A DNA stretch of 64,000 bases from Halopiger djelfimassiliensis (GCF_000455365.1 NZ_HG315687.1:281786-345785); one strand, 5' to 3'. Numbered from the stretch's first letter, positions 50,585-59,759 are shown. The notes: generated by a model from the letters alone, not told the origin. Program-made: numbers and translations.

Positions 50585-51385
50585 TCAGTCATGGCGAATG
50601 CTCTCGAAGAACCGGGCGGTTCGCTCGTGACTCGGATTCTCGAAGAGATCCTCCGGCGGTCCGCGTTCGATGACTTCGCCCCCGTCGAGGAACGACATGC
50701 TGCTCGCGCCGTTCCGGGCAAAGCGCATTTCGTGGGTGACGACGACCATCGTCATCCCCTCGGCGACGAGTTCGTGCATCACCTCGAGCACCTCGTTGCT
50801 CAGCTCGGGATCGAGCGCGCTCGTCGGTTCGTCGAACAGCATGACCTCGGGGTCCATCGCCAGCGCGCGCGCGATTCCGACGCGCTGTTTCTGGCCGCCG
50901 GACAGCTGTGCCGGGTACGAGTCGGCCTGATCGGCCAGTCCGACGCGCTCGAGTTCGGTGTCGGCCCGCTGGCGCGCTTCGGCCTCACTCAGGTTGCGCA
51001 CCTTGCGCAATCCGAGCGTGATGTTCTTGCGCGCGGTGAGGTGTGCGAACAGGTTGATGTCTTGGAACACCATCCCGATCTGCTGGCGGACTTCGTTCGG
51101 GTCGGTCTCGGGCGCGGTGACCTCCATGTCCTCGAGATAGATACTGCCGCTGTCGATCTCGGTCAGCCGGTTGATACACCGCAGCATCGTCGATTTGCCG
51201 CTGCCGCTGGGTCCGACAAGCACCTCGACGTCGCCACGGTCGACCGTGAGGTCGACGCCGCAGAGGACGTCCTCGTTGCCGTAGGACTTCCAGAGGTCTT
51301 CGATGCGCAACAGGGGTTTCGTCCCGGTTGCGCCGGTCGTTCGTTCGGTACTGTCGGTCGTCTCGGTTGTACGAGGCTCGCTCAC
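50585..51385 (-). CDS. Polar amino-acid ABC transporter ATPase
   Basis: A 266-residue nucleotide-binding subunit with Walker A GPSGSGKST (about residues 58-66), Q-loop in GMVFQDINLFAHLT, signature LSGGQKQRVGIARAL, and Walker B VMLFDEPTSALDP. It follows the GlnQ pattern. Gene overlap with the upstream permease is 4 bases (ATGA), indicating coupling. It energises uptake by the two flanking permeases. Confidence 0.95.
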   Translation of the reverse strand: MSEPRTTETTDSTERTTGATGTKPLLRIEDLWKSYGNEDVLCGVDLTVDRGDVEVLVGPSGSGKSTMLRCINRLTEIDSGSIYLEDMEVTAPETDPNEVRQQIGMVFQDINLFAHLTARKNITLGLRKVRNLSEAEARQRADTELERVGLADQADSYPAQLSGGQKQRVGIARALAMDPEVMLFDEPTSALDPELSNEVLEVMHELVAEGMTMVVVTHEMRFARNGASSMSFLDGGEVIERGPPEDLFENPSHERTARFFESIRHD

Positions 51386-52221
51386 GATGATTCACCCGGA
51401 ATTGCGAAACGGTTGCTCACGAAATCGAGCGTCCGATTGGTCGTGAAGGTCAACACGAAGTACAGCAGGCTGATAAAGAGGATAACTTCGAGCACGGCCG
51501 TCGTCTGCTGTGTAAACAGGTCGTGGCTGCGCTTGAGCAGTTCCCCGAGGCCGATCGCGAACGCGATCGACGTGTCCTTCAACACGATGGTAAACTCGTT
51601 TTGGAACCCCGGAACGCTGCGGCGCAGCGCCTGGGGAACGATCACGTGTCGGATCGCCTCGAGTCGGCTCATTCCGATCGAGCGAGCGGCCTCCATCTGG
51701 CCCTCGTCGATGCTCTGTAACGCGCCACGGAAGATCTGTGATTGGTACGCGGCGCTCCGGAAGCCGAGCGCGATCGTCGCCGCGAAAAACGCCTCCGGGA
51801 CGGCCGTGGGAACGGTAAACGGCGTTGGACCGAGGACGAACTCGATCGCCCGGAGGACGGCCTCGACCGATCCGAGAACGACCTCGATAGGCAACACGAA
51901 GTACGTGAAGATCATGATGACGATAATCGGCGTCCCGCGCAACAGGACGCCGAACTTGCGGACGAACGCCCGAGGGGAGCCGCTCCCGTAGGCTTCGATC
52001 GCGCCGGCCGGAAAGCCCGCGAGAAAGCCAAGCAGGAGGCTCGTCACCGTAAGCGCGATCGTGATGGCCGTCCCCCACAGCAGGTAGTCCGCGTTCCGGA
52101 CGACGAACGCCCAGTCCTCACCGAGATGGTTCCCGACCTGTTCCTCACCGATCGCCAGCAGTTGCAACTGGTCGACCGGTACTGCCGTCACTGCCGCCGC
52201 TAGCTGTCCGACGAAGTCCAT
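51382..52221 (-). CDS. Amino-acid ABC transporter permease
   Basis: A 279-residue membrane subunit of the polar amino-acid type. The core is GTAITIALTVTSLLLGFLAG, then KFGVLLRGTPIIVIMIFTYF and the EAA-like GALQSIDEGQMEAARSIGMS. It lacks the long N-terminal extension of its partner. It is the second gene of the operon, 10 bases after the binding protein. Two different permeases probably form a heterodimer. Confidence 0.93.
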   Translation of the reverse strand: MDFVGQLAAAVTAVPVDQLQLLAIGEEQVGNHLGEDWAFVVRNADYLLWGTAITIALTVTSLLLGFLAGFPAGAIEAYGSGSPRAFVRKFGVLLRGTPIIVIMIFTYFVLPIEVVLGSVEAVLRAIEFVLGPTPFTVPTAVPEAFFAATIALGFRSAAYQSQIFRGALQSIDEGQMEAARSIGMSRLEAIRHVIVPQALRRSVPGFQNEFTIVLKDTSIAFAIGLGELLKRSHDLFTQQTTAVLEVILFISLLYFVLTFTTNRTLDFVSNRFAIPGESS

Positions 52222-52231
52222 ACTCGGTCAG

Positions 52232-53059
52232 TTATTCGCCGAACCAGTCCTGGGTCAGCGTTTCGTACTCGCCGGACTCCTCGACGGCCGCGATCCCGTC
52301 GTTGAGCGCGGCCTGCAGGTCCTCGTCTCCCTGCCGAACGCCGAGTCCGTACTCCTCGCCGGTCTCGAACGTAAACGCCGCCTCGACGTCGCGGTTGGCT
52401 TCGAACGTCCGGGCGACCGGCTGGTCCAGAACGACCGCATCGCGCAGTCCGCGCTCGAGGTCCTGGACTGCCAGCACGTAGCTGTCGTACGAATCGTAGT
52501 CGGTCGCGTCGATCAGCCCCTCGTCGATCAGGTTCTCCTGAACGATCGCTTCGCCGGTCGTTCCCGACTGCGCTCCGATCTGCTTGTCCGCGAGGTCCTC
52601 GAGCGCCGACGGCTGGAAACCGCCGCCGCTCTGGACGAGTACCGACTGATCGGAACTGTAGTAGGGATCGGAGAACGCGATCCGTTGTTTGCGGTCCTCG
52701 TTGATCGTCATCGCCGCCGCGATCACGTCGATCTTGCCGTTTTCCAGCGCGGGGATCAGCGAGTCGAACTCCAGTTCCTGCCAGCCAGCCAGTTCGTAGT
52801 CGGTTTCGTCGACGACGGCCTCCAGATGGTCGATGTCGAACCCGACCAGCTCACCGTCCTCGACCATCTCGAACGGCGGGAAGCCGGGTTCCGTGCCCGC
52901 GATGATCTCGTTTTCGCCCGTCGCTTCGGGGCCATCGTCGTCGCCGTCCCCGTCGCCGCTGCCCTCGAGACAGCCTGCCAACCCCGTGACGGTAATTCCT
53001 GCCACACCGGACAGTTTCAGATACTGTCGCCTATCGAACGTGTTACCATCGTCTTGCAT
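52232..53059 (-). CDS. Basic/polar amino-acid ABC transporter binding lipoprotein
   Basis: A 275-residue solute-binding protein (SBP_bac_3 type). Signal: twin-arginine-like DRRQYLKLSGVAGITVTGLAGC with lipobox cysteine about residue 30, given here as DRRQYLKLSGV and TGLAGC. The mature part has IIAGTEPGFPPFEMVEDGEL, GFDIDHLEAVVDETDYELAG, and TINEDRKQRIAFSDPYYSSD, the family core. It is the first gene of the transporter operon; ATG at 53059, with an AATTAAATCAAC box on the minus strand upstream. Confidence 0.93.
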   Translation of the reverse strand: MQDDGNTFDRRQYLKLSGVAGITVTGLAGCLEGSGDGDGDDDGPEATGENEIIAGTEPGFPPFEMVEDGELVGFDIDHLEAVVDETDYELAGWQELEFDSLIPALENGKIDVIAAAMTINEDRKQRIAFSDPYYSSDQSVLVQSGGGFQPSALEDLADKQIGAQSGTTGEAIVQENLIDEGLIDATDYDSYDSYVLAVQDLERGLRDAVVLDQPVARTFEANRDVEAAFTFETGEEYGLGVRQGDEDLQAALNDGIAAVEESGEYETLTQDWFGE

Positions 53060-53343
53060 TGCTCTACGGAGGTAGTAACATGGGGTTGATTTAATTGTTA
53101 AGATTCTAAACGGGGCTTTCAATGCCTGAATATCGAAAAAATAGCGTTTTCTGGTTGTAGGTGCGACATGATATCGGTTACCAGTTACGGAAACAGCTAT
53201 TGGTATCTAATTACTGGCAAGTGTACGATCCTCTCCCGTGATGGTCCCCGGTCGGTCCGACGATGGGCTGTCCGAATCGGTTTCGCCGCCGGCGACCCGA
53301 GGTCGGCACACACTTGTAGGATCGCCCAGTAGACCTCCCGTAG
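53060..53343. other. Divergent intergenic region with promoters
   Basis: 284 bases between the ABC operon (minus) and the phosphate permease (plus). The left 60 bases are AT-rich with a TTTAATTGTTAAG stretch serving the minus-strand operon. The right end is GC-rich and without a clear TATA box for the plus-strand gene. No repeats or coding frame of quality. Confidence 0.5.
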
Positions 53344-54540
53344 ATGGTCGACCCCGCGACGGTTGCGACGTTTCTGGTCGCTGCGATTGCTAGCCTCTTT
53401 ATGGCGTGGGCGATCGGTGCCGGCTCGAGCGGTTCGACGCCGTTTGCGCCCGCTGTCGGCGCGAACGCGATCTCGGTGATGCGAGCGGGGTTTCTCGTCG
53501 GTATCCTCGGGTTTACCGGGGCCGTGTTACAGGGGGCAAACGTCTCCGAGGCGGTCGGGACGGAACTGATCGGCGGCGTGACACTGTCGCCGATGGCCGC
53601 GACGATCGCGCTGGTGATCGCGGCCGGACTGGTCGCGACCGGGGTCTTCGCCGGCTATCCGATCGCGACGGCGTTTACGGTCACGGGTGCGGTCATCGGC
53701 GTCGGCTTCGCGATGGGCGGCGATCCCGCGTGGCCGAAATACGCCGAGATCGCGACGCTGTGGATCCTGACGCCGTTCGTCGGCGGCGGTCTCTCGTATG
53801 CGATCGCTCGAGTGCTGCGTGCCGAACCGATCGCCGAGGAGCATTTCATCGTCGCGCTTGCGGCCGTGGTCGGTGCGCTCGTCGCCAACATCGAGTTCGC
53901 CATCCTCGAACCCGGTCAGGCCGGCGGCGCATCGATCGCCGAAGCGACGAGCGGCTGGCTTCCCGGCCCGGCGACGGTCGCCGTCGTCGCGGTAACGGTC
54001 GTCATCGCCGCCCTCTGGGCGGGGGCGATCGCGCTCGACCTTCGGGTCGGTACCGAACGCGGTGAACGACACTTCCTGCTCGTTCTCGGCGGGCTCGTCG
54101 CCTTTTCGGCGGGTGGCAGTCAGGTCGGGCTGGCGATCGGTCCGCTGATCCCGCTGTCGGGCGACGTCGGACTCCCCTTGCCGGCGTTGCTCGTCGGCGG
54201 CGGCGTCGGCCTGCTGATCGGTTCGTGGACCGGCGCACCGCGGATGATCAAGGCGATCTCGCAGGATTACTCCTCGCTGGGCCCACGGCGTTCGATCGCC
54301 GCGCTCATCCCGTCGTTTATGATCGCCCAGACGGCCGTTCTGTACGGCATTCCGGTTTCGTTCAACGAGATCATCGTCAGCGCGATCATCGGCAGCGGGT
54401 ACGCGGCCGCAGGCTCCGGCGGTAGCGGCGTCAGCGCCCGCAAGATGGGATACACCGTTCTCGCGTGGATCGCCTCGCTGGCCGGTGCGATCACCGTCTC
54501 GTTCGTCGGCTACTACGCCTTCGCGGCGCTGTTGACGTAG
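53344..54540 (+). CDS. PiT-family inorganic phosphate permease
   Basis: A 398-residue membrane protein with ten or more helices and the duplicated PiT pattern: AWAIGAGSSGSTPFAPAVGA at the start and AFSAGGSQVGLAIGPLIPLS in the second half, both with the Asn/Asp-Gly-rich core modified. It is paralogous to the transporter at 29397 but diverged, with GAGSSGSTPF in place of GYNIGGATTG. The N terminus is canonical. It stands alone with a short gap to the next membrane gene. Confidence 0.9.
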   Translation: MVDPATVATFLVAAIASLFMAWAIGAGSSGSTPFAPAVGANAISVMRAGFLVGILGFTGAVLQGANVSEAVGTELIGGVTLSPMAATIALVIAAGLVATGVFAGYPIATAFTVTGAVIGVGFAMGGDPAWPKYAEIATLWILTPFVGGGLSYAIARVLRAEPIAEEHFIVALAAVVGALVANIEFAILEPGQAGGASIAEATSGWLPGPATVAVVAVTVVIAALWAGAIALDLRVGTERGERHFLLVLGGLVAFSAGGSQVGLAIGPLIPLSGDVGLPLPALLVGGGVGLLIGSWTGAPRMIKAISQDYSSLGPRRSIAALIPSFMIAQTAVLYGIPVSFNEIIVSAIIGSGYAAAGSGGSGVSARKMGYTVLAWIASLAGAITVSFVGYYAFAALLT

Positions 54541-54624
54541 CCACGGGCCGCAACGACCCGTCGCGTTCGCAGCACCTGTACCGACACCGAACGGTCTTTA
54601 CACGATCGGTCGCCAGTTCGACGT

Positions 54625-55335
54625 ATGGACGAGGACGCGCCCGTGGATCCGGCCGACTCCGAGACGATACAGTGGCGACGCGACGCCACGACCTCGAGAA
54701 CCGTTCGCCTGCTGTGGTCGTTCGGCGTCGGGACCTTCTTCGCGACGATTACGATCATCGTTCTCTGGCGGCTGTACGACGTTGCTATCCAGTCGCAAGG
54801 TCTCGTGGTACTCGGCGCTCTCTTCGGCGCGATTCTGGTGACGATCCTCGTGGTTACCGTCGTCGGCGACGCCGACCGCTGGCTCCCCGGACAGTCCCTG
54901 ACGGGACCCGGATTCGATCGGGCCGTCGACGCGACGCTGGGGACGATCGCAATGTTGCTCGTCATCGGCGGGCTGATGGCTGCCGGTCGATTCGTTTCCC
55001 AGCGCGAACTGCTGGGTGGCGTCGGTGCCGGCCCGTTCACCGCGACGGCCGCGTTACTGATTCCGCTCGCACTCGTCGCGCTCGTTCTCGCCTCCTTCCT
55101 TCGCTCGGTTGGGGTGTTCGATCCCGCCGACCGGGTGATCTACCTCTACGATCCCGAACAGGCGATCGATCTCGAGGTGATCGAAGACGTCAGGACCCAC
55201 CGACTCGGCGACGCCGTCGTTCTCACCCTCAGCTACGCACAACCGGACGGGCAGTACGTTCCGGGCCCGCGACGACTCGCCGTTCCGCCCGCGGTCGCGA
55301 CCGAGATCGAAGCGGCCGTCGACGCAACCCCCTGA
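54625..55335 (+). CDS. Haloarchaeal membrane protein, unknown function
   Basis: A 236-residue protein with an acidic N terminus, about five hydrophobic helices (WSFGVGTFFATITIIVLWRL; GALFGAILVTILVVTVVGDA; TLGTIAMLLVIGGLMAAGRF; TATAALLIPLALVALVLASF) and a soluble beta-rich tail (VIYLYDPEQAIDLEVIEDVR; VVLTLSYAQPDGQYVPGPRR). It is convergent with the CBS-domain gene by 9 bases. No function assigned. Confidence 0.8.
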   Translation: MDEDAPVDPADSETIQWRRDATTSRTVRLLWSFGVGTFFATITIIVLWRLYDVAIQSQGLVVLGALFGAILVTILVVTVVGDADRWLPGQSLTGPGFDRAVDATLGTIAMLLVIGGLMAAGRFVSQRELLGGVGAGPFTATAALLIPLALVALVLASFLRSVGVFDPADRVIYLYDPEQAIDLEVIEDVRTHRLGDAVVLTLSYAQPDGQYVPGPRRLAVPPAVATEIEAAVDATP

Positions 55336-55344
55336 AAACCCGGC

Positions 55345-56754
55345 TCACTCGAGCGGGCTGTCGGTAACGTCGCCGGCGTCGTTGCCCTCGGGCGATCCGT
55401 TCTCGTCGCCCTCGACGGGCCGTTCGAGTTTGTGCAGTCGGGCCTTCATGATGCGGGTGTTCTCGACGTCTTCGACGGTGATCCGGACGCCGTCGTACTC
55501 GATCTCCTCGCCCTCTTCGACGAGTCGGCCGGCGCGGTTGAAGATGAACCCGGCGATGGTTTCGAACTCCTCGCCCTCTGGAAGGTCGATTTCGAGGGCT
55601 TCGTTGACGTCCTCGATGTTGACCTCGCCCCGGACGAGGACGGTGTCGGGGTCGATCTCCTCGATCGGCTGTTCCTCGCCGCCTTCGAGGATTTCGCCGA
55701 TGATCTCCTCGATCATGTCCTCCATCGTCACCAGCCCCTCGGTGGTGCCGAACTCGTCGATGACGATCGCCATATGCATCCGGTTTTCCCGCATCTCCGT
55801 GAGGAGTTCGTCGACGTTTTTCGATTCGGGGACGTGTAGCGTCGGCTGGATGAGATCCGCGAGTTCGAGGTCGTCGGAACTGGTCTCGCCGTAGTTGAGA
55901 TCCCGGACCAGATCGCGGATGTGGACGACGCCGAGGACGTTATCGAGACTGCCCTCGTAGACGGGAATCCGTGCGTGGCCGCTCTGGATACAGGTCTCGA
56001 TCGCCTCGTCGATATCGGCGTCTTTCGGCACCGCCGTCATGTCGAGTCGCGGCGTCATCACCTCCTTGACGATCGTGTTGTTAAAGCGGAAGATACGCGT
56101 GAGCATCTCGTGTTCTTCTTCCTCCAAGACGCCCTCGCGTTCGCCGGACTCGATCATCTCCTGAATCTCGTCACGGGTGACGTACGGTGATTCGATCGCA
56201 CCGGTCGAGCCGATGAGCCTGTTGACCTGCCGCGTGAGGTAATCGAAGAGGACGATCAGCGGGAACAGCAGGTACTCCGTGGCCTTCAACGGCTTCGAGA
56301 TGCGAACCGCCCACGACTCGGTGTTCTCGACGGCGTAGGACTTGGGAACGCTCTCGCCGAACAGCAACACGAGCGCCGTGATCCCGAACGTCGCCAGCAA
56401 CACCCCGGCCAGTCCGCCGAAGTGGATCGACAGGATCGCCGTCGCGATCGAGGACATCGCGATGTTGACGATGTTGTTGCCGACGAGGATCGTCACGAGC
56501 AACCGATGTGGGTCGTCCTTGAGCGTTTTGACCAGCCGTGCACCCCTTACCTCGTCCTCGATCATCCCCTCGAGACGGTGTTTCGGCAGGTTGAACATCG
56601 CGATTTCGGACGAGGAGAAAAACCCGGAGAGACCGATGAGGATGGCGACGGCGATCGCACCGAGTATCGTCACCATCGACTGGGCGACCTCGACACCCAC
56701 GACCGGAACTTCGTAGGCGTCCAACGGAACCTCGAGCAGGGGAGCCAACGCCAT
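55345..56754 (-). CDS. CNNM/CorC-HlyC family membrane protein (DUF21-CBS)
   Basis: A 469-residue protein with the family layout: DUF21 membrane domain (about residues 30-195, with GFFSSSEIAMFNLPKHRLEG), a CBS pair (about 205-335, KEVMTPRLDMTAVPKDADID; LGVVHIRDLVRDLNY), and a C-terminal CorC_HlyC domain (about 360-440, LVRGEVNIEDVNEALEIDLP). Relatives handle Mg2+ or Co2+ efflux. The C-terminal tail is acidic. It diverges from the small thioltransferase gene at 56856. Confidence 0.93.
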   Translation of the reverse strand: MALAPLLEVPLDAYEVPVVGVEVAQSMVTILGAIAVAILIGLSGFFSSSEIAMFNLPKHRLEGMIEDEVRGARLVKTLKDDPHRLLVTILVGNNIVNIAMSSIATAILSIHFGGLAGVLLATFGITALVLLFGESVPKSYAVENTESWAVRISKPLKATEYLLFPLIVLFDYLTRQVNRLIGSTGAIESPYVTRDEIQEMIESGEREGVLEEEEHEMLTRIFRFNNTIVKEVMTPRLDMTAVPKDADIDEAIETCIQSGHARIPVYEGSLDNVLGVVHIRDLVRDLNYGETSSDDLELADLIQPTLHVPESKNVDELLTEMRENRMHMAIVIDEFGTTEGLVTMEDMIEEIIGEILEGGEEQPIEEIDPDTVLVRGEVNIEDVNEALEIDLPEGEEFETIAGFIFNRAGRLVEEGEEIEYDGVRITVEDVENTRIMKARLHKLERPVEGDENGSPEGNDAGDVTDSPLE

Positions 56755-56855
56755 TGATGTACAGCGTTATCACCCGATCGGTTAACCGTTTACCATTTTC
56801 GGGTCCGCTTTCCGCCGACGACACGTTTACCCGCGCGTTTCCCGAACGAACGTGT

Positions 56856-57164
56856 ATGGAACCGTCCGCCGACCGCCCGATCACGTTTTACCGGCTGCAA
56901 GGCTGTCCGTACTGTGAACGCGTGACGCGGCTGTTAAACGAGTACGATCTCGAGTATCAGTCGCGGTTCGTCGAACCGATGCACTCGAAACGGGACGTCG
57001 TCAAACGCGTCGCCGGCGTCCGCACCGTCCCGGTCATCGTCGACGACAACACCGGGATCACGATGGCCGAGAGCGCGAACATCGTCGACTACCTCGAGTC
57101 GACCTACGGTTCGGCGGACGCCGAGCCCGACACTGCGGACACGCCTGCGGGGGGTGACGCCTGA
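56856..57164 (+). CDS. Glutaredoxin-like thioltransferase (CPYC)
   Basis: A 102-residue thioredoxin-fold protein with the redox motif GCPYCERV at residues about 16-23, a cis-Pro segment RTVPVIVDDNTG, and a glutathione-transferase N-domain-like end (MAESANIVDYLEST). Haloarchaea use gamma-glutamylcysteine in place of glutathione, so this probably serves that thiol. Its stop overlaps the ATG of the next gene by 1 base (TGATG), a strong coupling to the peroxiredoxin-like gene. Start chosen at 56856; the open frame from 56754 lacks support. Confidence 0.9.
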   Translation: MEPSADRPITFYRLQGCPYCERVTRLLNEYDLEYQSRFVEPMHSKRDVVKRVAGVRTVPVIVDDNTGITMAESANIVDYLESTYGSADAEPDTADTPAGGDA

Positions 57165-57673
57165 TGCCGGAGTTCGAGGTCGTCTCGCTCGAGTCGACGG
57201 ACCACGTCGAACCGGGCGACGACGCGCCCGAGTTTACCCGACCGCTGGTCAACGACGAGTACTGGACGGACCGGTCGCTGTCGGGGCTGGTCGCCGAGGG
57301 ACGAACCATCCTCGTTTTCACCCCGATGACCGGCTCGTTTCTCGCCAAGTACGTCTGGGACGAACTCCACGAGCGCGGCTGGGACGACCGCGAGGAGCGG
57401 GTCGTCGGTCTCACGGCGTCGACTCCCTACGGCGTCAAGCGATTTCTCGAGGCTAACGACTACCCCTTCGCCCTCTTTGCCGATCCCGGCAACGAGGTCG
57501 CACGCGCGTACGGGATCGCCCACGACCTCGACGGAATGGCAGGCATCAGCGAACCGCGGCTTGCCTTCTTTGCTATCGACGAGCAGCGAACGATCGAGGG
57601 CGCGTGGGTCGCGACCGAGTGGCCCGAGTTCCCCGAGTACGACGCCCTCGAGTCGGAACTCGGTCTCGAGTGA
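57164..57673 (+). CDS. Peroxiredoxin-like (AhpC/TSA fold) protein without cysteine
   Basis: A 169-residue thioredoxin-fold protein resembling AhpC/TSA redoxins: PGDDAPEFTRPLVNDEYWTD at the start, TILVFTPMTGSFLAKYVWDE where PxxxTxxC should lie, and ISEPRLAFFAIDEQRTIEGA late. The peroxidatic Cys position is not Cys, and the whole protein contains no cysteine. It is thus unlikely to be a classical peroxidase and may be a chaperone-like, regulatory or scaffold partner of the coupled CPYC protein. Confidence 0.85.
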   Translation: MPEFEVVSLESTDHVEPGDDAPEFTRPLVNDEYWTDRSLSGLVAEGRTILVFTPMTGSFLAKYVWDELHERGWDDREERVVGLTASTPYGVKRFLEANDYPFALFADPGNEVARAYGIAHDLDGMAGISEPRLAFFAIDEQRTIEGAWVATEWPEFPEYDALESELGLE

Positions 57674-57713
57674 CGACGGTACGTTTTTTCCCGTGCCGAT
57701 GCGAGTCTCCGGT

Positions 57714-58340
57714 ATGGGCGGAAACGCGGATGCGAACGTGGACGGTAACGTGAGCGAGACCGCCCTCGAGCGGGCCGCGACGGCGATCCGCGAGGGGGAG
57801 CCGGTCGTCTATCCGACCGAGACGGTCTACGGACTGGGCGTCGACGCCGTCGATCCCGACGCGGTCGAGCGCGCGTTCGAGATCAAGGGGCGCGACCGGT
57901 CGAAACCGATCTCGCTTGGGGTCCCGCGGTTCGAGACGGTCCGTAAGCAGTACGTTCACGCGACCGAGCGCGAGCGGGCCTTTGCCGAGCGGTTCCTTCC
58001 CGGCCCCGTCACGCTCCTCTGTGAACGCCGCGACGTCGTGCCCGACGTGCTCACCGCCGGCCGCGACCGGGTCGGGATCCGGATCCCGGACTGTAAGCCG
58101 GCATTGGAGTTGCTCGAGCGCGCCGAACGGCCGATCACGTCGACCAGCGCCAACGTCAGCGGCGAGCCAAGCGCCCGCCGGGTCGACGACATCGGCGAAC
58201 GGGTACGCGAGGCGGCGGTCGTCGTCGACGGCGGCGAAACCCCGGGAACCGAGAGTACGGTCGTCGATCTCTCGACCGAGACGATCCACCGGCGGGGCGC
58301 GCTGGCCGACGAGATCGAGGACTGGCTCGATCGCCACTAG
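57714..58340 (+). CDS. Threonylcarbamoyl-AMP synthase (Sua5/YrdC)
   Basis: Makes threonylcarbamoyl-adenylate for the t6A modification of tRNA. The 208-residue protein has the YrdC core: PVVYPTETVYGLGVDAVDPD, KGRDRSKPISLGV, and FLPGPVTLLCERRDVVP, with SRSTSANVSG-like TSTSANVSGEPS near the end. It lacks the long Sua5 C-terminal domain. An ATG at 57699 (MRVSGMGG) is an alternative start. It converges on the Cas4-like gene with a 4-base overlap. Confidence 0.93.
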   Translation: MGGNADANVDGNVSETALERAATAIREGEPVVYPTETVYGLGVDAVDPDAVERAFEIKGRDRSKPISLGVPRFETVRKQYVHATERERAFAERFLPGPVTLLCERRDVVPDVLTAGRDRVGIRIPDCKPALELLERAERPITSTSANVSGEPSARRVDDIGERVREAAVVVDGGETPGTESTVVDLSTETIHRRGALADEIEDWLDRH

Positions 58341-59050
58341 TCCGTGAACCCGAGCAGCGAGCGGAGCGTCCGGGTTCTGACGCCACAGTCGGAGGCGAAC
58401 TCACAGGCGGTACACTTCGAGCGGTTGCTGGTCCGTGGCGGTGGGCCGTCCAGTTCCCGAACCGTCCGGAGCACGCTCCGGTACCTCGCTTTTCGTCGCG
58501 TCGTCAACTCGACGGATCGCACGACGCCGTAGGCAGGGTACTCGATCCAGGCCCGATCGATCGACGTTCGGTGCTCCCAGGCCAGCGCCTTGGCGGCCGC
58601 GACAGCATGGACCGACTGCGACGACCAGACCCCGTGTTCCGGCGGTTCGCCTGCGGACACGAGTGCGGGTTCGATCGGGTCCGCGAGTACCTTGTGGACG
58701 ATCCCGCGACAGCGACGGCCGGTCACAAGCACGGCCTGTGCCCGGGGCTCGAGCAGTCGCGTCCAGTGGCCGTCGTCTTCGAGGGTCCGTTTGGTGGCCG
58801 CCAGCCGATCGCGGTACCGGGCCGGAGCGACGGCGATCGGTTCGTCCTCGAGTACGCCCGACGGGGAGTCGAGCAACCCCTCGTAGCGGGTTGCAAGCGC
58901 CCGGATCGCATCGACTTCCGGCGGCGGCTCCCGGTCCTCGTCGCGGGTCCGTCGATAGTACCACTTCCGCGGACAGTAGGCGGCGGTCCGGAGGTCACTG
59001 AACGAAACGCGGTCTACTGGCACGGGGCGTCTGGCCGCCCGTTCCTCCAA
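58337..59050 (-). CDS. Cas4/Dna2-like protein with Fe-S cysteines but degenerate nuclease core
   Basis: A 237-residue protein of the RecB/Cas4 type. Four cysteines match the Fe-S cluster layout: Cys26 in AAYCPRKWYY and three in KCTACEFASDC near the C terminus. The PD-(D/E)XK core is not conserved: the segment GIVHKVLADPIEPALVSAGE occupies the place of GxxDxxxx...ExKxG, so the catalytic Asp, Glu and Lys appear replaced, and the Q/H motif helix is altered too. It may be a DNA-binding or structural remnant. There is no CRISPR locus beside it. Confidence 0.8.
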   Translation of the reverse strand: MEERAARRPVPVDRVSFSDLRTAAYCPRKWYYRRTRDEDREPPPEVDAIRALATRYEGLLDSPSGVLEDEPIAVAPARYRDRLAATKRTLEDDGHWTRLLEPRAQAVLVTGRRCRGIVHKVLADPIEPALVSAGEPPEHGVWSSQSVHAVAAAKALAWEHRTSIDRAWIEYPAYGVVRSVELTTRRKARYRSVLRTVRELDGPPPRTSNRSKCTACEFASDCGVRTRTLRSLLGFTD

Positions 59051-59168
59051 GAAGGTTCGGATCGCGTTCGGACGAGGTTTCCGGCCGGTTGAACGGGCCA
59101 GTCCGGGAACGAACTGCCGGAACCGAAGCCCGAATCCTCCAGTCGACGTCCCGGCTATCGTTTCGGAG

Positions 59169-59759
59169 CTAGAAATCGACGTCGGTCTCCATTCCCTCGG
59201 TCGCGTCCTCGAGTCCGTCCTCGCGGACGTCGGTCGTCATGCGGCCGGTGAGTTCGGCGTCCGCGAGGATGCTGTCGAACTCGTCGCGGTAGCGGTCGTT
59301 TGCGGTCCGTGACTGGTCTTCAGCCTGCGCGACGCGTCGGTACCGCCGGATCTGCTCCTCGCTGACGTCGTACTCGTCGGCGAGCGTGGCGTCGTCCTCG
59401 TCCCGGTCGCGGATCGCCGCGAGGTCGACCTCGTCGGCGTCGTCCTCGTCGAAGAGGTGCAATGACAGCCGCGCCTCGAAGACCTCGTCCGGATCGACGC
59501 CGAGTTCGTCGGCGACCGCCTCGTCGCTCGTTCCGTCGTAGAAGGCTCTCGCCACCTCGATCAACTCCTCGGTCGAAAGCGCCGTCTCGAACCCGTATCG
59601 CTCGCGCATCTGGGTCACGACGCTCTCGAGTCGCTCCTCGTCGGAGCGCTCGTCCCGCTCGAGGGAGCCGCGGGTGTTCTCCTGGGATTCGGTGACCGTT
59701 TCCTCCCCGTCGGTGACGTCGGTGAAGATATCCCGGAGCTCCTCGGTTTTTTCGTTCAT
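59169..59759 (-). CDS. Conditioned medium-induced protein 4-like (Cmi4)
   Basis: A 196-residue, strongly acidic, helical soluble protein beginning MNEKTEELRDIFTDVTDGEE. Inside are helix-turn-helix-like repeats (SDEAVADELGVDPDEVFEAR; DATLADEYDVSEEQIRRYRR), suggesting DNA binding. From memory it matches haloarchaeal Cmi4, described as responsive to conditioned medium. The function is not established. It diverges from the Hdr-like gene. Confidence 0.8.
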   Translation of the reverse strand: MNEKTEELRDIFTDVTDGEETVTESQENTRGSLERDERSDEERLESVVTQMRERYGFETALSTEELIEVARAFYDGTSDEAVADELGVDPDEVFEARLSLHLFDEDDADEVDLAAIRDRDEDDATLADEYDVSEEQIRRYRRVAQAEDQSRTANDRYRDEFDSILADAELTGRMTTDVREDGLEDATEGMETDVDF

